Below, piece after piece: positions 60,219 through 64,000 of a DNA stretch of 64,000 nt; the first letter of the stretch is position 1; each line of letters begins with the position of its first letter. The DNA lies in contig JABABQ010000056.1 of assembly GCA_014238155.1 (NCBI GenBank), forward strand, positions 1-64,000. Direction: 5' to 3'. The position numbers and the translations under genes were made by a program. Source of the stretch: Rhizobiaceae bacterium. GTDB taxonomy: Bacteria; Pseudomonadota; Alphaproteobacteria; Rhizobiales; Rhizobiaceae. Below the pieces are notes generated by a model. It ran no database searches, was not told where the DNA came from, and was given only the letters and a program-made list of their open reading frames with translations.

Positions 60219-61790
60219 TCAGTGGCGCCGCAAATAATGCGCGCTGGAGTTCATCTTTGGCCATCTCCCGCGAAGTTTTGACCAAAGCCGATCGGCAATC
60301 AAGACGATCAGAGAGATTGCCGCACCGAGGATTCCAGCTGTGATTGGCGAAATGGAAATGGGCAATTGCACCGAAGCGAGCAACAGCAATGTGGTGGCCG
60401 TACCGCTGGCGATCGAGATGGACACCGACCATGCTGATATGGACCCCAGCCAAATGCTGATTACCAGCGGAACGAAGAGGCCGCCGGTTCCAAGCATCAA
60501 TGCGCTGATAAGCAAACGATCTGTTGGGGGTGTCCAGGAACTTGGCCAGTATAGCAAAACGCCTGCCAGAATCAGGATTACCAGTCGGGTCGAGAAGACG
60601 GATTGTTCTCCAGGATTAAGATTCCGGAGCCGCCCGGTGGCTCGCGACACAGAACTCGCTGCGGTAAACAATGTTGCAGCGAGCGCATTAACCGCGGCAA
60701 GCAAAATGATGAAATAGGGCAATATGTGAAGGACCGGCTGGGCTTGCAAAATGGTTGCCAATTTTGCCGAAGTCGGAGAGGCAACAACCAGTCCAAGCGA
60801 TAGAGGGAGCGCGCTCAACATCAAAAATACCATTAGTGCCAACCAGCCGACAGACTCGATCGCATCGACCGCGCGGCTGTTGGTCGACAATCTTGAAAGT
60901 GCGTGGGGAAGCGTGCTGATACCAGCTGCAATGGCCAGAACCGTGACAACGGGTGCAGCGACGGGGACGGCTTGCATGGAACCAAACAACATGGTGGAAG
61001 GAATGAAGTTCAGAACTTCCAGAGACTTGCCATGAAAGTCCATCTGCAGTGACTGGCCGAGCATCGGAGCAAAGAAGCCGGTGGCAATTGCTGGAACCAG
61101 GGCGCAGATCAACATCCAGATTACCAAAGTGGCGTTGACCAATAAAAGTCCGGTCCATCCTCCAAACAAACCGGGCAAAACCGACAGCAACAGCACAAAC
61201 CATGCTGCTTTATCCAATGGAATGCCGGTCTGTACCTGTAGGATATTTTTGGCAACCTGAAATTCGGCCATTGCCAGTAAACAGAGCATGCCAAATACGG
61301 CAATCAGAGCCAGATATCCCGTCACCTGTTGTTGAAATCGCCATGCAAAAAAACCAGGAAGACTGGATACTCCGGACCTTTGAAAGGCCGAAGAAAACAT
61401 TCCGGCCTGAAACAAAACTCCCAGAACTAAACCGGTTGCCAACACCATTTTGTCGGCCAGACTGGACGAAAAAAGTAGCACCAGCATTGCACCGGACAAT
61501 ATGTCTGTGCTGCTGCTGAGACCGGAAGCAAACGAGCCTAGTATACGATTGGCATAATAGAACTGGGAGCCTGTCATCGTCCTGCTGGCGAAGGAAAGGC
61601 CGACAACTACAGCCGCCATCATGAAAAGTATTGCGCCGACGACGATTTCTGCCGGTAAGCCGAGTCTTTGCAGCAATAGAAACAAAATCAGCGCAGCGAC
61701 AAATGCAAACAACATTAGCCAGAACACGGTTGTGGCTTTTGCGCGGTGAAAACCCCGTACCTCATCAGGAACTCTGCTTCCTAAAGTCAT
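60219..61790 (-). CDS. Sodium:solute symporter-like transporter
   Basis: The 523-residue membrane protein has about 13 helices and SSS-like features: YYANRILGSFASGLSSSTDI near 80, GWTGLLLVNATLVIWML and AVNALAATLFTAASSVSRAT. The sequence is divergent, so the substrate cannot be named; small organic acids such as acetate are common. Its start overlaps the stop of a small membrane protein gene by 4 nt, like the two-part symporter systems with a small subunit. Confidence 0.65.
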   Translation of the reverse strand: MTLGSRVPDEVRGFHRAKATTVFWLMLFAFVAALILFLLLQRLGLPAEIVVGAILFMMAAVVVGLSFASRTMTGSQFYYANRILGSFASGLSSSTDILSGAMLVLLFSSSLADKMVLATGLVLGVLFQAGMFSSAFQRSGVSSLPGFFAWRFQQQVTGYLALIAVFGMLCLLAMAEFQVAKNILQVQTGIPLDKAAWFVLLLSVLPGLFGGWTGLLLVNATLVIWMLICALVPAIATGFFAPMLGQSLQMDFHGKSLEVLNFIPSTMLFGSMQAVPVAAPVVTVLAIAAGISTLPHALSRLSTNSRAVDAIESVGWLALMVFLMLSALPLSLGLVVASPTSAKLATILQAQPVLHILPYFIILLAAVNALAATLFTAASSVSRATGRLRNLNPGEQSVFSTRLVILILAGVLLYWPSSWTPPTDRLLISALMLGTGGLFVPLVISIWLGSISAWSVSISIASGTATTLLLLASVQLPISISPITAGILGAAISLIVLIADRLWSKLRGRWPKMNSSAHYLRRH

Positions 61791-62074
61791 GTCGACCCGC
61801 GTCCGCGATTTGCGAGCTCGTCGTCATGGCCAGAAGGGGCTCGAATGTCGATGCGTTCCTGCAATCTGGCCAGGCTGGCAATAATTATCACGGCCAGCAG
61901 GGGGAAGGCGGTAAATGCCAGCCAACTCAGCGAGTTAAGATTATCAGAACCGTCAAGGGAGACAATCAACACTGCAATCAGGACGGACAGCAGGGTGCCG
62001 GCAGACACAGTGGACAGCATTGCCAGGCGGGTGCGTTGCCACCAGGATAAACGCGTCCAAAATTCGATCTGCAT
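61787..62074 (-). CDS. Small two-helix membrane protein, probable symporter small subunit
   Basis: The 95-residue protein has two membrane helices (LAMLSTVSAGTLLSVLIAVL and LSWLAFTAFPLLAVIIIASL) and a charged C-tail. It resembles in size and layout the DUF4212-type small subunits encoded before SSS symporters, but the sequence match is not strong. It overlaps the symporter gene by 4 nt. Its divergent neighbour is a LuxR-type response regulator. Confidence 0.6.
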   Translation of the reverse strand: MQIEFWTRLSWWQRTRLAMLSTVSAGTLLSVLIAVLIVSLDGSDNLNSLSWLAFTAFPLLAVIIIASLARLQERIDIRAPSGHDDELANRGRGST

Positions 62075-62234
62075 TAAATTCCAAACCTGTCGATGTCAGT
62101 CGGCGAGGGTGGTTTGACGCGGTTTATGGAAAAGAGCAAGTCTGTAAGCCAATTGTTGGATGGACTTATTCCGCCATATTCCGTACGAAAATGATGGCCA
62201 TGGGCTGTTGGATGAACAAACACCGAGTGGAAAA

Positions 62235-62936
62235 ATGCCAGAAGTCATTCAGGAACCGGTTGCGACTCTGATAATCGTCGATGATCACCCGCTTTTTCGG
62301 GGAGCCATGCGGCAGGCATTGAGCGGCGGTTTCGATGCCGGTATGGCAGGTATCGGACCAGTGTCGATATTGGAAGCTGGTGACTTTGGCGAGCTGAGAT
62401 CTCAATTGCTTGAATATCCGGAAATCGATCTTGTGTTGCTTGATTTATCAATGCCCGGAGTTAGCGGCTTTTCGGGCTTGATAGCGTTGCGAGCCGAACA
62501 CGCGACAACTCCGGTCGTGATTGTATCAGCCAATGATGACCCGGCGACGATCAGACGGGCACTGGAATTGGGTGCATCCGGATTCGTTCCCAAATCGGCC
62601 GGAATTGAAACAATTCGCAAAGCAATATCCAGTGTCCTGCGGGGCGATGTCTGGAAGCCCGAGGATATTGACCTTGCGAGTGAAAGCGATCCGGAAATTG
62701 CTGAAATTTTGGCCAAGTTGTCGACGCTCACACCCCAGCAAACCCGGGTTTTGGCAATGATTTCACGGGGCCTTTTGAACAAGCAGATCGCCTATGAGCT
62801 AAGTGTCTCGGAAGCGACAGTAAAGGCCCATGTTTCGGCGGTGCTGCAGAAACTGGATGTGGATAGCCGTACCCAGGCAGTGATTCAGTTATCCAAGCTT
62901 GGTGCGGACGCAATATCCAACAACAGCATTGTTTGA
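62235..62936 (+). CDS. NarL/LuxR-type response regulator
   Basis: The 233-residue protein has a receiver domain (LIIVDDHPLFRGAMRQALSG, phospho-Asp in IDLVLLDLSMPGVSG, VVIVSAND, GFVPKSAG) and a LuxR HTH (LTPQQTRVLAMISRGLLNKQ, then VSEATVKAHVSAVLQKLDVD). The start at 62235 (MPEVIQEP) is preferred over 62160. It is convergent with the hybrid kinase gene (12 bp apart) and divergent from the symporter genes, so it likely controls the symporter in response to that kinase. Confidence 0.9.
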   Translation: MPEVIQEPVATLIIVDDHPLFRGAMRQALSGGFDAGMAGIGPVSILEAGDFGELRSQLLEYPEIDLVLLDLSMPGVSGFSGLIALRAEHATTPVVIVSANDDPATIRRALELGASGFVPKSAGIETIRKAISSVLRGDVWKPEDIDLASESDPEIAEILAKLSTLTPQQTRVLAMISRGLLNKQIAYELSVSEATVKAHVSAVLQKLDVDSRTQAVIQLSKLGADAISNNSIV

Positions 62937-62948
62937 GCAGTCCTTGGT

Positions 62949-64000
62949 TTATTCAGCGGCGGTGCGGGAATTGCTGTGTTTAACCAATCTGGTGAGCAAA
63001 GCGCGCAAGGCTGCGGGTTTAAGCGGCTTGTTCATCACGGTGATATCGAGAGTGGTGGCGGTACTGCGAACCGCAGCGCTTCGATCGGCCGTGATGAGTG
63101 ATGCTGGCAAATCACGATCGGTGGCAGCGCGAACTGCGGCGATGACCTCCAGTCCATTTTCATGATCGAGGTGATAGTCGGCCAGTATGATGTCGGGATT
63201 GAGTGAGGCAATACTGGCCATTACTCCGGCCTTCCCGCTGAACAGGTGAACCTGGCAGCCCCAGCGGCCCATCAATGTATTCATTCCATCAAGAATGGTT
63301 TCATCATTATCTACACAGATGACCACAAGGTTTGAAACATCGGATTTGGTTTGCAGGTTATCGGGGTTTTGGTCGGTGCTTGTCTGCTGGGGTACGGCAA
63401 GTGGCAGGGTTACTTTGAAGGTCGACCCCTTGCCGGGCTGTGTCTCGACGTCAACTTCGTGATGCAAGGTTGATGCAAGGCGTTTGACAATCGACAATCC
63501 CAAACCAAGTCCCGGTGCTGCCCGTTTGCCCTGTTCGAGCCGGTGGAATTCGTGAAAAATGGCCTCCCGGTCTTTCGGCTGAATTCCGATGCCGGTGTCC
63601 TTGACCTCAACGATCACTTTGTTCCGCTTAACCCGCGCGTCGATGGTCACAGAACCTGTTTTGGTATATTTGATGGCATTGGATATAAGGTTTTGCAGCA
63701 GTCGCCGCAGCAGGCTGTAGTCCGAACGCAGGCTCAGATCGTTGCGATGAACCGTCAGTTGTAATCCCTTGGCCTGGGCGATGGGTCGAAATTCGGTTTC
63801 GAGGCGATCCAGCAATCTGGACAACGGGAACACAGTGAGATTGGGCGTAAGCGCACCTGCATCGAGCCGTGAAATTGCCAGGACCGCACCCAATATGTCC
63901 TCAACGCTTTCCAGCGCGTTGTCGACATTATCGGCCAGTTGTTGGGATGTGCTACCGGATAATTCTTCTACCAGACTGGATGTATATAGCCGAGCCGCGT
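62949..64000 (-). CDS. Hybrid sensor histidine kinase, C-terminal part (runs off window)
   Basis: The visible 350 codons stay open to the right window edge. They hold the end of the dimerisation region (ALESVEDILGAVLAISRLDA), the ATPase N box (LLQNLISNAIKYT), G1 (VKDTGIGIQPKDREAIFHEF), G2 (GLGLGLSIVKRLA) and a receiver domain with phospho-Asp in IILADYHLDHENG. The phosphorylated His lies beyond the edge. In related proteins such kinases follow an SSS-like sensor domain; that part is not visible here. It is convergent with the LuxR-type response regulator, its likely partner. Confidence 0.9.
   Translation of the reverse strand, partial: AARLYTSSLVEELSGSTSQQLADNVDNALESVEDILGAVLAISRLDAGALTPNLTVFPLSRLLDRLETEFRPIAQAKGLQLTVHRNDLSLRSDYSLLRRLLQNLISNAIKYTKTGSVTIDARVKRNKVIVEVKDTGIGIQPKDREAIFHEFHRLEQGKRAAPGLGLGLSIVKRLASTLHHEVDVETQPGKGSTFKVTLPLAVPQQTSTDQNPDNLQTKSDVSNLVVICVDNDETILDGMNTLMGRWGCQVHLFSGKAGVMASIASLNPDIILADYHLDHENGLEVIAAVRAATDRDLPASLITADRSAAVRSTATTLDITVMNKPLKPAALRALLTRLVKHSNSRTAAE

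Overview
The window looks like chromosomal DNA of an alphaproteobacterium, most likely a Hyphomicrobiales (Rhizobiales)-type organism of moderate GC. Pointers are a PodJ-like polarity protein (coiled coil, one membrane segment, Sel1 repeats, peptidoglycan-binding tail), an FYDLN-acid (TIGR02300) protein beside tRNA-Ala and a class II (CP4-like) aroA, a class I lysyl-tRNA synthetase, a TauE/TIGR02186 pair, a DUF6460 protein and a stand-alone ClpP paralogue. Most of it is ordinary core and metabolic sequence. No prophage, CRISPR array or antiviral island is recognisable.

Layout. 1-0.55 kb: two opposite-facing remnants of IS1182-type transposases. 0.8-3.3 kb: BenE-type transporter, universal stress protein, tRNA-Ala(GGC). 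3.5-8.6 kb: FYDLN-acid protein, aroA overlapping dut, gyrB. 8.6-19.1 kb: a sugar region. A ROK repressor gene is translationally coupled to a di-haem oxidoreductase and a secreted FG-GAP/ASPIC protein. It is divergent from a xylose ABC transporter (xylF, xylH, single-domain ATPase) and xylA, followed by an aquaporin/arsenate reductase pair. 19.2-25.3 kb: ClpP paralogue, a cupin/FAD-oxidoreductase/esterase operon, a methyltransferase and cysteine synthase ending in a clear terminator. 25.4-31.4 kb: a nucleotide cyclase fused to a winged helix and TPRs, a LysR regulator, a LuxR-type gene with a disrupted-looking 5' end, mepA and a 1-Cys peroxiredoxin.

31.5-36.4 kb: the translation cluster rpmI-rplT-(hairpin)-pheS-unknown gene-pheT, in which the unknown gene overlaps both neighbours by 4 nt. 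36.5-41.2 kb: periplasmic binding protein, TerB/fatty-acid hydroxylase pair, lysS (class I), S24-type repressor. 41.3-48.5 kb: a beta-oxidation operon (two acyl-CoA dehydrogenases, thiolase, bifunctional hydratase/dehydrogenase) with a MerR regulator upstream and a perfect 20-bp palindrome between. 48.8-56.8 kb: podJ-like gene, TauE/TIGR02186, DUF3429, DUF6460, MATE exporter. 56.8-64 kb: pyrD with DUF952, thioesterase/esterase pair, a symporter with a small membrane partner, a LuxR-type response regulator and the C-terminal part of a hybrid histidine kinase cut by the window edge.

The best candidates for something under-described are the ROK/di-haem/ASPIC operon beside the xylose genes, the unknown gene inside pheST, the cyclase/winged-helix fusion, the Gly/Asp/Asn-rich tract in an acyl-CoA dehydrogenase, and the amber-interrupted LuxR gene. 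None is shown by sequence alone to be a new system. Family assignments come from reading translated motifs; no database search was possible.
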